Positions 22,726 through 30,553 of a stretch of DNA of 35,269 nt are shown here, piece after piece. This stretch comes from Akkermansia muciniphila (lineage in GTDB: Bacteria; Verrucomicrobiota; Verrucomicrobiia; Verrucomicrobiales; Verrucomicrobiaceae). Numbering within the stretch: the stretch's first letter is position 1; every line of letters starts with the position of its first letter. The position numbers and the translations under genes are program-made. The notes under the pieces were generated by a model. That model ran no database searches. It was given only the letters and a program-made list of their open reading frames with translations, and was not told the DNA's origin. The stretch lies in NCBI GenBank assembly GCA_945882215.1, contig CAMCWM010000038.1, positions 1 to 35,269 of the forward strand, given 5' to 3'.

Positions 22726-23433
22726 ATGCCGAACTATTCGCAACTCAACCCGGAACTGCTGGTCGCCACGGTGGAGCAGCTTTCCAAACGTGTTGGCGAG
22801 CGTTTCCCACAGGCGGGGCTTTTCAAGGTTTCGCGACACCTGTGTGACATCGCCACCGAATCCCGGAACCGGGTGAGTGAAACAGGACGACGCTCGATCT
22901 GGATTCGCTGTTTGATCGGCCTGATGCTGGTGCTGCTCTTGGCGGGAATCGTGATGAGTGTCTTCACGTTCAAGATCCAGCCGAAGCTGGACTCCGTCAC
23001 GTGGCTGGAATTTGTTCAGGTGATGGAATCCGGGATCAACGACGTCATCTTCGTGGGCGCGGGCATCTTCTTCCTGGCCAGCCTGGAGACCCGCATGCGC
23101 CGCCGTCGTATTCTCAAAGCGCTGCATGAACTGCGCTCGCTGGCGCATGTGATCGACATGCATCAGCTCACCAAGGATCCGCAGCGCGCTGCCGGGGTGC
23201 TCATTGCCACGCCGTCTTCGCCTCGCAGCGAGCTTTCGCCGGACCAGCTCATCCGTTATCTCGACTACTGCAGCGAGATGCTCTCGCTGGTGGGGAAACT
23301 GGCGGCGCTGTATTTGCAACGCTCGGATGATGCGGTGGTGCTGAGCACGGTGGATGAGATCGAAGGACTGACGACGGGCCTGTCACGCAAGATCTGGCAG
23401 AAGCTCATGATCATCCATGCCGGGCCGAAATAG
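22726..23433 (+). CDS. Uncharacterised inner-membrane protein with two transmembrane helices
   Basis: The 235-aa protein starts MPNYSQLNPELLVATVEQLSKRV. About 55 cytoplasmic residues precede helix 1 (CLIGLMLVLLLAGIVMSVFTF). A second hydrophobic segment follows (VIFVGAGIFFLASL), ending in the basic run ETRMRRRRILKALHELRSLAHVIDMHQLTKDP. That His-rich stretch looks strongly conserved and I have the impression of similar proteins in diverse bacteria, but I know no function. The C-terminal helix-rich domain is cytoplasmic. Unusually for this window a GAGG at 22714-22717 sits about 8 bases before the ATG, which supports this start over a longer frame from 22603 inside the previous gene. It may be read through from the sialidase-like genes or be an independent unit. 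Confidence 0.8.
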   Translation: MPNYSQLNPELLVATVEQLSKRVGERFPQAGLFKVSRHLCDIATESRNRVSETGRRSIWIRCLIGLMLVLLLAGIVMSVFTFKIQPKLDSVTWLEFVQVMESGINDVIFVGAGIFFLASLETRMRRRRILKALHELRSLAHVIDMHQLTKDPQRAAGVLIATPSSPRSELSPDQLIRYLDYCSEMLSLVGKLAALYLQRSDDAVVLSTVDEIEGLTTGLSRKIWQKLMIIHAGPK

Positions 23434-23451
23434 CCGGCGTGATGTGGAAAC

Positions 23452-23483
23452 AAAAAGGGCGACCCGGTTTGGATCGCCCTTTG
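23452..23483 (-). terminator. Rho-independent terminator for the FKBP gene
   Basis: On the minus strand, CAAAGGGCGATCC and GGGTCGCCCTTTTTG form a GC-rich hairpin (one wobble/mismatch) with a short loop followed by a T-run. It starts about 20 bases after the FKBP stop. It also lies just after the convergent membrane-protein gene and may act weakly for it too. Confidence 0.75.
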
Positions 23484-23505
23484 ATTAAAATGCTGATGAC
23501 GTGAA

Positions 23506-24213
23506 TTACTTCACGATGCCGAGCAGCTCGACTTCGAAGACGAGCGCCTCGTTCGGGCCGATGTCACCGCCTGCGCCGTTTTCGCCGTAAGCGAGCTGGG
23601 AAGGGATGAAGATCTTCCACTTGGAGCCGACCGGCATGAGCTGAAGAGCTTCAGTCCAGCCTTTGATGACTTCCTGCACGCCGAAGGTGATGGGCATGCC
23701 GCGCTCGACGGAGCTGTCGAACACTTTGCCGTCGATGAGAGTGCCGTGGTAGTGAACGTTGACCTTGTCGGTGGCGGCAGGCTTGGGTCCGTCGCCGGCT
23801 TTGACGATTTCGTATTGCAGGCCGCTGGCGGTGGTGGTCACACCTTTGCGCTTGCCGTTGTCCGCGAGGAATTTGTCGCCGACGGCTTTGGATTCCTGAC
23901 CGCGCATGGCAGCTTTGGCCTGCATGCTGGCTTCAAAGGCCTGCATGGCGGCCATGAGTTCTTCCTGGGTATACTTGGGCTTTTCGCCGGCAAGACCGGA
24001 CTTGATGCCTTCGGTGAGGGCGGTGAGGTCGATGGCGATGCCCTGACCTTTGAATTGTTCGCCGAAATTACGGCCGATGAAGTAGCTGACTTTGTCCATG
24101 GGAACGGCGGTGGTGGCAGGGGCTGCGGCCGGCTGCGCTGGCTTGACCTCCTGGGCTTGGGTGGCGGTGGCAGCCGCGAGCGCGGCGCAGAGCAGGGCGA
24201 TGGTGGGTTTCAT
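23506..24213 (-). CDS. Exported FKBP-type peptidyl-prolyl cis-trans isomerase
   Basis: The enzyme catalyses prolyl isomerisation and helps periplasmic protein folding. It has 235 aa: a signal peptide (MKPTIALLCAALAAATATQA), an Ala/Pro-rich spacer, and a helical FkpA/Mip-like N-terminal dimerisation domain (about 40-125, SYFIGRNFGEQFKGQGIAIDLTALTEGIKSGL). The FKBP domain follows (about 126-235: GLQYEIVKAGDGPKP, VNVHYHGTLIDGKVFDSS, EVIKGWTEALQLMPVGSKWKIFIPSQLAYGENGAG, LVFEVELLGI). The active-site aromatic and Asp residues appear intact. The start at 24213 is set by the signal peptide; the open frame continues antisense through ilvC and that part is not real. It is divergent from ilvC. Confidence 0.94.
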   Translation of the reverse strand: MKPTIALLCAALAAATATQAQEVKPAQPAAAPATTAVPMDKVSYFIGRNFGEQFKGQGIAIDLTALTEGIKSGLAGEKPKYTQEELMAAMQAFEASMQAKAAMRGQESKAVGDKFLADNGKRKGVTTTASGLQYEIVKAGDGPKPAATDKVNVHYHGTLIDGKVFDSSVERGMPITFGVQEVIKGWTEALQLMPVGSKWKIFIPSQLAYGENGAGGDIGPNEALVFEVELLGIVK

Positions 24214-24285
24214 ATTGGAGGCGCGGAGATTACGCGTCCCGGATACACGGTCAATCAAAGCCTTGGGAGGGCGGGAAAAACCCGG

Positions 24286-24314
24286 TTGACCCCGCCCCCC
24301 CCTTGAAGTACTAT
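24286..24314 (+). promoter_or_regulatory. Sigma-70-type promoter of ilvC
   Basis: TTGACC (24286-24291) and TACTAT (24309-24314) are separated by exactly 17 bases, and the ilvC ATG follows 26 bases later. The leader would be only about 20 bases, too short for a classical branched-chain amino-acid attenuator. This is the best-looking promoter in the window. Confidence 0.65.
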
Positions 24315-24339
24315 CGCCGCCCTTCAAACCAGAACCTAT

Positions 24340-25368
24340 ATGCCCGCGAAAATCTACACTGAAAAAGACGCCAGCCTTGCACCGCTCAAAGGCAAGACCT
24401 GCGCTGTGATCGGCTTCGGCTCCCAAGGCCACGCCCACGCCCTGAACCTCAAGGAGAGCGGCGTCAAAGTCATCATCGGCCTTTACCCTGGCTCCAAGAG
24501 CCGTGCTGTGGCTGAAGAGAAGGGCCTCAAGGTCATGGACACCGCTGAAGCCGTGAAGGCCGCCGACGTCATCTTCTGCGCCGTGCCGGACACGAAGATC
24601 GGCGGCGTGTACAAGAAGGACATCGCCCCCCACCTCACCAAGGGCAAGACCCTCCTCTTCTCCCACGGCTTCGCCATTCTCTACAAGACCGTCGTTCCGC
24701 CGAAGGATGTGAACGTGATCATGGTGGCCCCGAAAGGCCCTGGCCACATCGTCCGCCGTCAGTACACCGAAGGCAAAGGCGTCCCCGCCCTCATCGCCAT
24801 CTATCAGAACGCTGACAAGCAGGCCAAGAAGATCGCCCTCGCCTGGGCGCACGGCATCGGCGGCACCCGCGGCGGTGTCCTTGAAACCACCTTCAAAGAA
24901 GAAACCGAGACCGACCTCTTCGGCGAGCAGACCGTCCTTTGCGGTGGCGCCAGCGCCCTCGTCCAGGCCGGCTTTGAAGTGCTCACCGAGGCTGGTTACA
25001 GCCCTGAGATGGCCTACTTCGAGTGCTTGCACGAACTGAAGCTCATCGTCGATCTGATGAACGAGGCTGGCATCGCCGGCATGCGTTTCTCCATCTCCGA
25101 GACCGCCAAGTGGGGCGACGTCAAAGTCGGACCGAAGATCATCGACGCCAGCGTCAAGAAGCGCATGAAAGCCGCTCTCAAGGACATCCAGACCGGCAAG
25201 TTCGCCAAGGAATGGATCAAGGAGACCGAGACCGGCTACAAGACCTTCAACAAGCTGCTCAAGGCAGGCGAGAAGCACCCGATCGAGAAGACCGGCGCCC
25301 GTCTCCGCGGCCTGATGCCGTGGATCAAGAAGCGCGACATCAAGGGCCAGCAGGCCAGCTACTCGTAA
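24340..25368 (+). CDS. ilvC: Ketol-acid reductoisomerase (class I)
   Basis: IlvC converts 2-acetolactate or 2-aceto-2-hydroxybutyrate to the dihydroxy acids of valine/leucine and isoleucine synthesis, using NADPH and Mg2+. The 342-aa length is that of short class I enzymes. The Rossmann fingerprint [13 protein letters not shown] is at 25-37. Probable active-site residues are His109 (FSHGF), Lys132 (APKGPGH), Asp192 and Glu196 (ETDLFGEQ), Glu228 and Glu232 ([14 protein letters not shown]), and Ser253 ([10 protein letters not shown]). A promoter (24286-24314) and terminator (25411-25440) bracket it, so it is probably monocistronic; no ilvB/ilvN neighbours are present, unlike in many bacteria. 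No Shine-Dalgarno is visible. Confidence 0.97.
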   Translation: MPAKIYTEKDASLAPLKGKTCAVIGFGSQGHAHALNLKESGVKVIIGLYPGSKSRAVAEEKGLKVMDTAEAVKAADVIFCAVPDTKIGGVYKKDIAPHLTKGKTLLFSHGFAILYKTVVPPKDVNVIMVAPKGPGHIVRRQYTEGKGVPALIAIYQNADKQAKKIALAWAHGIGGTRGGVLETTFKEETETDLFGEQTVLCGGASALVQAGFEVLTEAGYSPEMAYFECLHELKLIVDLMNEAGIAGMRFSISETAKWGDVKVGPKIIDASVKKRMKAALKDIQTGKFAKEWIKETETGYKTFNKLLKAGEKHPIEKTGARLRGLMPWIKKRDIKGQQASYS

Positions 25369-25410
25369 GCGAGGTCAAGACGGTCAAGCATCGTCAAAGA
25401 GTCAAAGCAG

Positions 25411-25440
25411 AGCGCGGATCGGTGACGATCCGCGCTTTTT
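25411..25440 (+). terminator. Rho-independent terminator after ilvC
   Basis: AGCGCGGATC (25411-25420), a 6-base loop and GATCCGCGCT (25427-25436) form a perfect 10-bp stem that runs into a T-tract ending at 25440. It lies 42 bases after the ilvC stop and just before the end of the convergent symporter gene. Confidence 0.88.
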
Positions 25441-25448
25441 GTGTGCCC

Positions 25449-27044
25449 TCACGCCTTGGCGTGAGTCTCGTCGATAGCCCGTGCCGAGGCCTGGCGTGAG
25501 TCGGGTGTCTTGAACAAGATCGCGACGCCAATGGTGACGAAGGTGCCGAGCGTGATGCGCCATGGGAAGGACAGCACGAAGGGCTGGTCGATGCCGAGCT
25601 TGGTCTGAATGCCGAGCACGTTGCTGAGTAACAGCACGGCCACGATGCCGCAGACCATGGCGATGATGTTGCCTGTGTCGCAGCCGCGTGTCTTGGTGAG
25701 CACAGCCAGCAGGAACACACCGAGCAGCGAACCGAAGGTGAAGCCGAGGATGCCGAGCACGAGCGGCAGGATTTCGACCTTCGGATTGTGCGCCATGAAC
25801 CAGGCCGTCCAGATGCCCACCACGATGATCAGGAAGGCGAAAAATACCGTGCTCCAGCGCAGAACGGCGATGCGCTTCGAATCTGGCGCGTCCGCAGGCA
25901 GTCTTGGCAGGATGAAATCGCGCGACAGGCTGGTGGCGAGCGCATTGAGCGCGGTGCTGAGCGATCCCATCGCCGTGGCGAGGATGCCCGCCGTGACGAG
26001 GCCGCGCATGCCTGCGGGCATCTCGTTCATGATGAAGAAGGGGAAGACCTCGCGGCTTTCCACTGGCAGCGCCGCGTTCGGATGCGCCAGGTAGTAGGCC
26101 TTCAGCAGCACGCCGATGAGGATGAAGGCCGAAACGATCGGCAGATCGACGATGCCGGAGAGAATCGTCGCAAAGGCGCTCTGGCGGCGGTTTTTCGCCG
26201 TGAGCATGCGCTGCACCGTGTCCTGGTCGATGCCGTGCGTGCTCATGGTGACGAAGGTGCTGCCGATGATCGCGGCCCAGATGGTGTACTCGCTGGTGAA
26301 GACGTTTTTGACCCAGGCCCACGCGCCTGTTTCAGCAGGCTTCGCAAAGTCGAAGAACACGGGTTCCTTGATCACATCCACCACCGCGCCCCAACCGCCG
26401 GGGATTTTCATCAGGAGATAAGGAATCGTGAAGCCGAGCGAGGCCACCAGCACGCCCACTTGGATGAAATCCGTCCAGATCACCGCCCGAATCCCGCCCA
26501 CCGAGGTGTAGAGCGCCGTCAGTAGTGTGACGACCACCACCGCTCCTGCGTAGAGCCAGAATTTTGTGTTCGCATCCACCGCGCCGCCCTGCCACATCGC
26601 CACGGCCAGCACGAGGATGATGGCGGAGACATAGAGCCGTGTGCCCATCGCCAGCACACGGGTGAACATGAAGGTGATGGAGGCGAATTTTCGCGTCACC
26701 GGCCCGAACCGCGTCTCCAGGAACTCATAGAGCGAGATGACACCGTGCCGGTAAAAAATCGGGATGAACAGGAAGCTCACGATGATGCGAGCCAGCACCG
26801 TGCCGATGGCAAACTGCGCGTAGCTCCAGTTCTGCCGGCTGTAACCGGACTCCGGCGCGCCCAGAAACGTCGCCGCGCTGATTTCCGCCGCCAGAATGGA
26901 CGCCAGCACCGCCCACCAGGCGATTTGGCGGTCTCCGAGCGTGAAACCCTCCACACTGCCGCTCTTGCTACGCTGCGAGAGACCGATGCCGAGGATGATG
27001 GCGAAGTAACCGAGGATGACGAGCGCGTCGAGGAGGTAGGGCAT
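25449..27044 (-). CDS. Sodium:solute symporter (SSS family)
   Basis: From ATG 27044 the protein has 531 aa and about 13 hydrophobic helices, the usual SSS topology. Helix 1 (LLDALVILGYFAIILGIGLSQR) is followed by the family signature SVEGFTLGDRQIAWWAVLASILAAEISAATFLGAPESGYSRQNWSYAQFAIGTVLARIIVSFLFIPIFYRHGVISLYEFLETRFG. Later come RLYVSAIILVLAVAM, TALYTSVGGIRAVIWTDFIQVGVL and MSTHGIDQDTVQRMLTAKN, which are typical. Such carriers import sugars, sialic acid, amino acids or carboxylates with Na+; the substrate cannot be told from this sequence. The initial 13 residues of the longer frame are unlikely. It converges on ilvC, with the terminator between the two. Confidence 0.93.
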   Translation of the reverse strand: MPYLLDALVILGYFAIILGIGLSQRSKSGSVEGFTLGDRQIAWWAVLASILAAEISAATFLGAPESGYSRQNWSYAQFAIGTVLARIIVSFLFIPIFYRHGVISLYEFLETRFGPVTRKFASITFMFTRVLAMGTRLYVSAIILVLAVAMWQGGAVDANTKFWLYAGAVVVVTLLTALYTSVGGIRAVIWTDFIQVGVLVASLGFTIPYLLMKIPGGWGAVVDVIKEPVFFDFAKPAETGAWAWVKNVFTSEYTIWAAIIGSTFVTMSTHGIDQDTVQRMLTAKNRRQSAFATILSGIVDLPIVSAFILIGVLLKAYYLAHPNAALPVESREVFPFFIMNEMPAGMRGLVTAGILATAMGSLSTALNALATSLSRDFILPRLPADAPDSKRIAVLRWSTVFFAFLIIVVGIWTAWFMAHNPKVEILPLVLGILGFTFGSLLGVFLLAVLTKTRGCDTGNIIAMVCGIVAVLLLSNVLGIQTKLGIDQPFVLSFPWRITLGTFVTIGVAILFKTPDSRQASARAIDETHAKA

Positions 27045-27100
27045 GGCGTGTGTGGTGCCGAGTCTCGCCGCAAAGGACCACACGCGTCAAGCCTTCTGGC

Positions 27101-27433
27101 CTAACCCTTGGTGATGTTCTTCAGCTCCAGACGCGGCAGTGCGCGTACAATGACCCGCTGCTGCACCGATGTTCCACTCGGCGAGACCACCGTCACCTCT
27201 TCATACACCTTGCCGCAGTCCGCGTTGGTCAGGGCGCGGTTGATCAGACGTCGTGTGATCACGGTGGCGTCGCCCATGCGCTGGCTGGTGACGTAGCCTT
27301 GCGGCGTGACCTGCGTGGTCGCCACAGGCACTCCACGCTTATTATACACCGTTTGAGGTTTGGCACATTGCGTCAGCAGGGATGTGGCGGACAAAGCAAG
27401 GACCAGACAGGGGACAGCGAGGGAGTTTTTCAT
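27101..27433 (-). CDS. Small exported protein, possible lipoprotein
   Basis: From ATG 27433 the protein is 110 aa and starts MKNSLAVPCLVLALSATSLL, a signal peptide ending near TQCAKP. The Cys could be a lipidation site, but Leu-Thr-Gln-Cys is a poor lipobox. The mature part (VYNKRGVPVATTQVTPQGYVTSQRMGDATVITRRLINRAL) is polar and beta-rich with no recognised domain. A second Cys occurs later (ADCGKVYEEVTVVSPSGTSVQQRVIVRALPRLEL). The longer frame from 27493 adds residues without signal character. Its 205-bp upstream gap is shared with the divergent methyltransferase gene. Function unknown. Confidence 0.72.
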   Translation of the reverse strand: MKNSLAVPCLVLALSATSLLTQCAKPQTVYNKRGVPVATTQVTPQGYVTSQRMGDATVITRRLINRALTNADCGKVYEEVTVVSPSGTSVQQRVIVRALPRLELKNITKG

Positions 27434-27638
27434 GGTTGGTTGAATCTTCCGCCCGAATGATGCGGACAGGCCATGTTTGATCATGCGCTTCAAGGCGCGT
27501 TCAAAATTCTCATTATCAGTGTTTTAACCTAACAGTAATATTGCAAAATATCGCGAGACACATGCTTGGCGGCACGGTTTGACAGTGCTCACGAAAGCCC
27601 TCGCACTCTGGCGTTCAGACGCTAGCATCCGCCCCCGA
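27434..27638. other. AT-richer divergent intergenic region
   Basis: These 205 bases separate two divergent genes. The middle (about 27500-27555) is markedly AT-rich for this genome (TCATTATCAGTGTTTTAACC, GTAATATTGCAAAATATCGC) and probably holds the promoters. No convincing paired -35/-10 boxes, hairpin or RNA gene were identified. Confidence 0.5.
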
Positions 27639-28217
27639 ATGTCCGCTGCCACCTTCCTCAAAGAATTCTGCCGCAACTGGCAGACTGTCGGTGCCATCGC
27701 GCCTTCCAGTCCGGCATTGGCGGAGCGCATGATGGAAGCCGCTGGTGTCTGGCAGGCACGGCGTGTGCTCGAACTCGGCCCAGGCACCGGGGCTTTGACC
27801 CACGCCATTGCCGACATGATGCCGCATGAGGCCAGTTACCTCGGCATTGAGTTGAACGACACCTTCGTCCAGCAGCTCCGTCCGCGTTTCCCCAGGATGC
27901 GCTTCGAATGCGCCGGGGCGCAGGAATTTGATTTTACCCAGGCGCTTCCAGCAGGTGAAACCTTTGACGCTGTCATCAGCGGTCTGCCTTGGACGGCCTT
28001 CCCGCGTGGTTTGCAGGAGGCGATCCTTGGCAATGTGCTCCCGCACCTCGCTCCCGGCGGCTGTTTTGTCACCTTCGCCTACTGGGGCTTTCATCAACTG
28101 CCCAGCGGCCGGCGTTTTCGCGGCCTGCTGCATGAGATGACTCACGGTGTCGAAACCAGCCGTGTCGTGTGGCGCAATCTGCCGCCGGCCTTCGTTTACA
28201 TCGCTCGCAAGGCCTGA
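27639..28217 (+). CDS. SAM-dependent methyltransferase, phospholipid N-methyltransferase-like
   Basis: From ATG 27639 the protein is 192 aa. It begins MSAATFLKEFCRNWQTVGAIAPSSPALAERM, the N-terminal helix typical of PmtA-type phosphatidylethanolamine N-methyltransferases. The SAM-binding motif I is VLELGPGTGALT (43-54), followed by YLGIELNDTFVQQLRPRFP. The motif IV position reads ISGLPWTAFP, and LPSGRRFRGLL and VVWRNLPPAFVYIARK occur later. PmtA homologues make mono/di-methyl-PE or phosphatidylcholine from PE at the membrane. Similar short proteins include rRNA-adenine-type methyltransferases, but the SGLP in place of NPPY argues for the lipid group. A TTG start 20 codons upstream (27579) is less likely. 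It converges on the sulfatase with 7 bases between stops. Confidence 0.82.
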   Translation: MSAATFLKEFCRNWQTVGAIAPSSPALAERMMEAAGVWQARRVLELGPGTGALTHAIADMMPHEASYLGIELNDTFVQQLRPRFPRMRFECAGAQEFDFTQALPAGETFDAVISGLPWTAFPRGLQEAILGNVLPHLAPGGCFVTFAYWGFHQLPSGRRFRGLLHEMTHGVETSRVVWRNLPPAFVYIARKA

Positions 28218-28224
28218 GCTGGCG

Positions 28225-29652
28225 TCACTCCGCCTGCTTCTTCTTTTTGCCTTTGCCCTTCTTTTTGGGTTCAGAACTGGTCTGTGGCGTGTTCTTCGTC
28301 GGCATCGGCGCTATGATCGCCTCTCTCCACATGAGCATCTTCGCATGCAGTTTCTTCGCCTTTTCCGGCAGGTCAGCGGCAAGGTTTTTCGTCTCGCCGA
28401 TGTCATCCTTGAGGTTGTACAGCTCAAGTCGGCCATCTTCGAAGAATTCCATCAGCTTCCAGTCGCCGACTTCGATCAAGCCCACCGGCGTCGTACGCCA
28501 GGTGTTTTCGCCTGCGCCCAGATAACCGGGAAAGTGCTGATAAATCGCCTCACGCTTCAAACTGGCCGCTGCATCGCGAAACAACGGCACCAGACTCTCA
28601 CCATCAAGCGGCTGGCCTTCAGGAGCCGCCGCCTTGCCGATCTCCGCGAATGTCGGAAACAAATCCACATGGATCGTCGGCACATCGCAGGTCGATCCCG
28701 CCTTCGTCACGCCCGGCCAGCGTACGATGAGAGGCACTCGCGTCCCGCCCTCATACAAACTGCCCTTCCCGCTGCGCAGCGGGGCGTTGTCCGTGGTGTC
28801 ACCGCCTTTTTTGATGCCCTCGCGCGTGTAACCGCCCACGCCGCCGTTGTCGCTGCTGAAAATGAGAACCGTGTTGTCGGCCAGTTTCAGTTCATCCAGC
28901 GTCGCCATCACGCGGCCAACGCTTTCGTCCACGCTTGCGATCATCGCCGCATATGTCGGATTGTTGTGGCCGCCGACGCCCGCCTTGTCCTTGAACTTCG
29001 CGATCAGCTCCGGCTTCGCTTGATAGGGTGAATGCACGCCAAAGTGCGGCAGGTAGAGGAAGAACGGCCCGTCCTTGTGCCGCTGGATGAAATCCACCGC
29101 CTTGTTGGTCAGAAAGTCCGCCAGATACTCGCCTTTCGGATACTCCACCTTCGGCTGCGTGGCGAAATCGAAGTGCCGGCCCATCGTGACGATGGCCTCG
29201 TCAAAGCCGCGCTGTCCCGGATGATACTCGCCGTTTTGGCCGAGGTGCCACTTCCCGAACATCCCTGTCGCATAACCCGCCTTCTTCATCGTCTGCGCGA
29301 TGGTGACTTTCTCCAGCGGAAGGTTCTCCGCGTTGTCCACCGGCCGCAGCGGCCGCGACTCCCACTCGAAGCGTCCGATGCCGCCCACGGTATAAATGCC
29401 CGTGCGCGGCGCATACTGACCCGTCATCAGGGCCGCACGCGTCGGCTGGCAGTTCTGGCAGTGGTGATGCCGCGTCAGCTTCATGCCCTGCGCTGCCAGC
29501 TTGTCGATGTTCGGCGTCTCGTAGTATTTGGAGCCAAAGCAGGCCACATCCGTGTAGCCGAGGTCGTCCGCGAGGATGAAGATGACGTTTGGTGTGCGAT
29601 CAGCGGCCTGAACGAATGACGTGAGAAGGAAAAGGAAGAGCAGGTGCTTCAT
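28225..29652 (-). CDS. Exported sulfatase (formylglycine-dependent arylsulfatase family)
   Basis: The 475-aa enzyme hydrolyses sulfate esters, most likely from sulfated polysaccharides, in the periplasm or outside. The signal peptide is MKHLLFLFLLTSFVQAA. Metal ligands lie in NVIFILADDLGYTD (Asp29, Asp30). The sulfatase signature CQPTRAALMTG places the formylglycine precursor at Cys68 with Thr-Arg following, as in the C-x-P-x-R class, which needs an FGE or anSME maturase encoded elsewhere. FSSDNGG and KGSLYEGGTRVPLIVRWPG are further family motifs. The extreme C-terminus (EPKKKGKGKKKKQAE) is unusually Lys-rich and probably disordered. It is divergent from the esterase at 29735. The aryl- or carbohydrate-sulfatase substrate is unknown. 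Confidence 0.95.
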   Translation of the reverse strand: MKHLLFLFLLTSFVQAADRTPNVIFILADDLGYTDVACFGSKYYETPNIDKLAAQGMKLTRHHHCQNCQPTRAALMTGQYAPRTGIYTVGGIGRFEWESRPLRPVDNAENLPLEKVTIAQTMKKAGYATGMFGKWHLGQNGEYHPGQRGFDEAIVTMGRHFDFATQPKVEYPKGEYLADFLTNKAVDFIQRHKDGPFFLYLPHFGVHSPYQAKPELIAKFKDKAGVGGHNNPTYAAMIASVDESVGRVMATLDELKLADNTVLIFSSDNGGVGGYTREGIKKGGDTTDNAPLRSGKGSLYEGGTRVPLIVRWPGVTKAGSTCDVPTIHVDLFPTFAEIGKAAAPEGQPLDGESLVPLFRDAAASLKREAIYQHFPGYLGAGENTWRTTPVGLIEVGDWKLMEFFEDGRLELYNLKDDIGETKNLAADLPEKAKKLHAKMLMWREAIIAPMPTKNTPQTSSEPKKKGKGKKKKQAE

Positions 29653-29734
29653 GCGCCCCTGAACGCAGCCCGCAGCCGTCGGATTGCATCATTTCAGCAT
29701 CGACATCGGTCAAACCTCCCGCTTTGATCGGACC

Positions 29735-30553
29735 ATGTTCCGCTTCCTCCTTCTTTTCAGCTTTTTCGCCGCGCTGGCCACCGCCGCCGAAACCATCAAG
29801 CTTGGCGTCCGTTCTCCAATCACCTTCGAAACTTCGCCACAGGTGTCAGACAATGAGCAGATCAAGATGCGCATGCACGCGATGGAGACACCGCCGCCCT
29901 ATGATGTCAGCATGGAGAAGTTCGACATCATCGTGCCGAAGAAATACAAGAAGGGCGATCCCCACGGCCTCTTCATCTGGGTCAGCCCCAGCAATGCTCC
30001 ATCCATCTCGCCCGAATGGGAGGCCGTGCTGGCCGACAAGAAGCTCATCTTCGTCGGCGCTCACAATTCCGGCAACAACCGCGAGGTCTTCGCCCGCATG
30101 CGCATGGCCGTCGATGCCAACGACAACCTGCGCGAGCTTTACGACATCGACGACAAGCGCGTCTATGTCTCCGGCTTCTCCGGCGGCGGCCGTGTCGCCA
30201 GCATGCTCGGCGTCACGTATGCCGACATGTTCACCGGCGCCATCGCCTTCATGGGCACCAATTTTTACACCGACATCGTCAGCCTCGACAAAACCGAGGT
30301 CTTCCAGATGCGCTACATCCCGCACGACGAGATCATGGCTCATGCCAAGAACGAATGCCGCTACGTCCTCGTCACCGGCGAAAAGGACTTCAACCTCAAG
30401 AACACCCAAGCCGTGTTTGAGAATGGTTTCAAAAAGGAAGGCTTCAAATCCGTCGAATTGATGAACATCCCCGCCCAAGGTCATCAGCCGCCGAAAGGCG
30501 AGTGGCTCAAGAAGGCGATCGATTTCCTGGATGCCGGAGTGAAGAAGCCCTGA
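29735..30553 (+). CDS. Exported alpha/beta-hydrolase (PHB-depolymerase/feruloyl-esterase-like)
   Basis: From ATG 29735 the protein is 272 aa with signal peptide MFRFLLLFSFFAALATAA. The fold is an esterase-type alpha/beta-hydrolase: FDIIVPKKYKKGDPHGLFIWVSPSNAP near the N-terminus, then the nucleophile elbow VYVSGFSGGGRVAS with Ser149. The C-terminal IPAQGHQPPKGEWLKKAIDFLD should provide the catalytic His. The acid residue was not assigned. Relatives cleave polyhydroxyalkanoates or ferulic-acid esters on hemicellulose. A longer frame from 29684 lacks a signal peptide. Its stop is immediately adjacent to the convergent lysS stop, with no base between. Substrate is not determinable here. Confidence 0.85.
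   Translation: MFRFLLLFSFFAALATAAETIKLGVRSPITFETSPQVSDNEQIKMRMHAMETPPPYDVSMEKFDIIVPKKYKKGDPHGLFIWVSPSNAPSISPEWEAVLADKKLIFVGAHNSGNNREVFARMRMAVDANDNLRELYDIDDKRVYVSGFSGGGRVASMLGVTYADMFTGAIAFMGTNFYTDIVSLDKTEVFQMRYIPHDEIMAHAKNECRYVLVTGEKDFNLKNTQAVFENGFKKEGFKSVELMNIPAQGHQPPKGEWLKKAIDFLDAGVKKP

Noticed and set aside
24214..25278. N-terminal extension of the FKBP frame to 590 codons
   Set aside because: The extra part is antisense to ilvC; a proper signal peptide begins at 24213.
25402..26322. 306-codon minus-strand frame overlapping the symporter
   Set aside because: Different frame of the symporter gene, His/Arg-rich with no hydrophobic helices; the symporter frame has all family motifs.
27579..27607. 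TTGACA as a -35 box for the methyltransferase gene
   Set aside because: No acceptable -10 hexamer occurs 16-18 bases downstream (CGCACT at 17).
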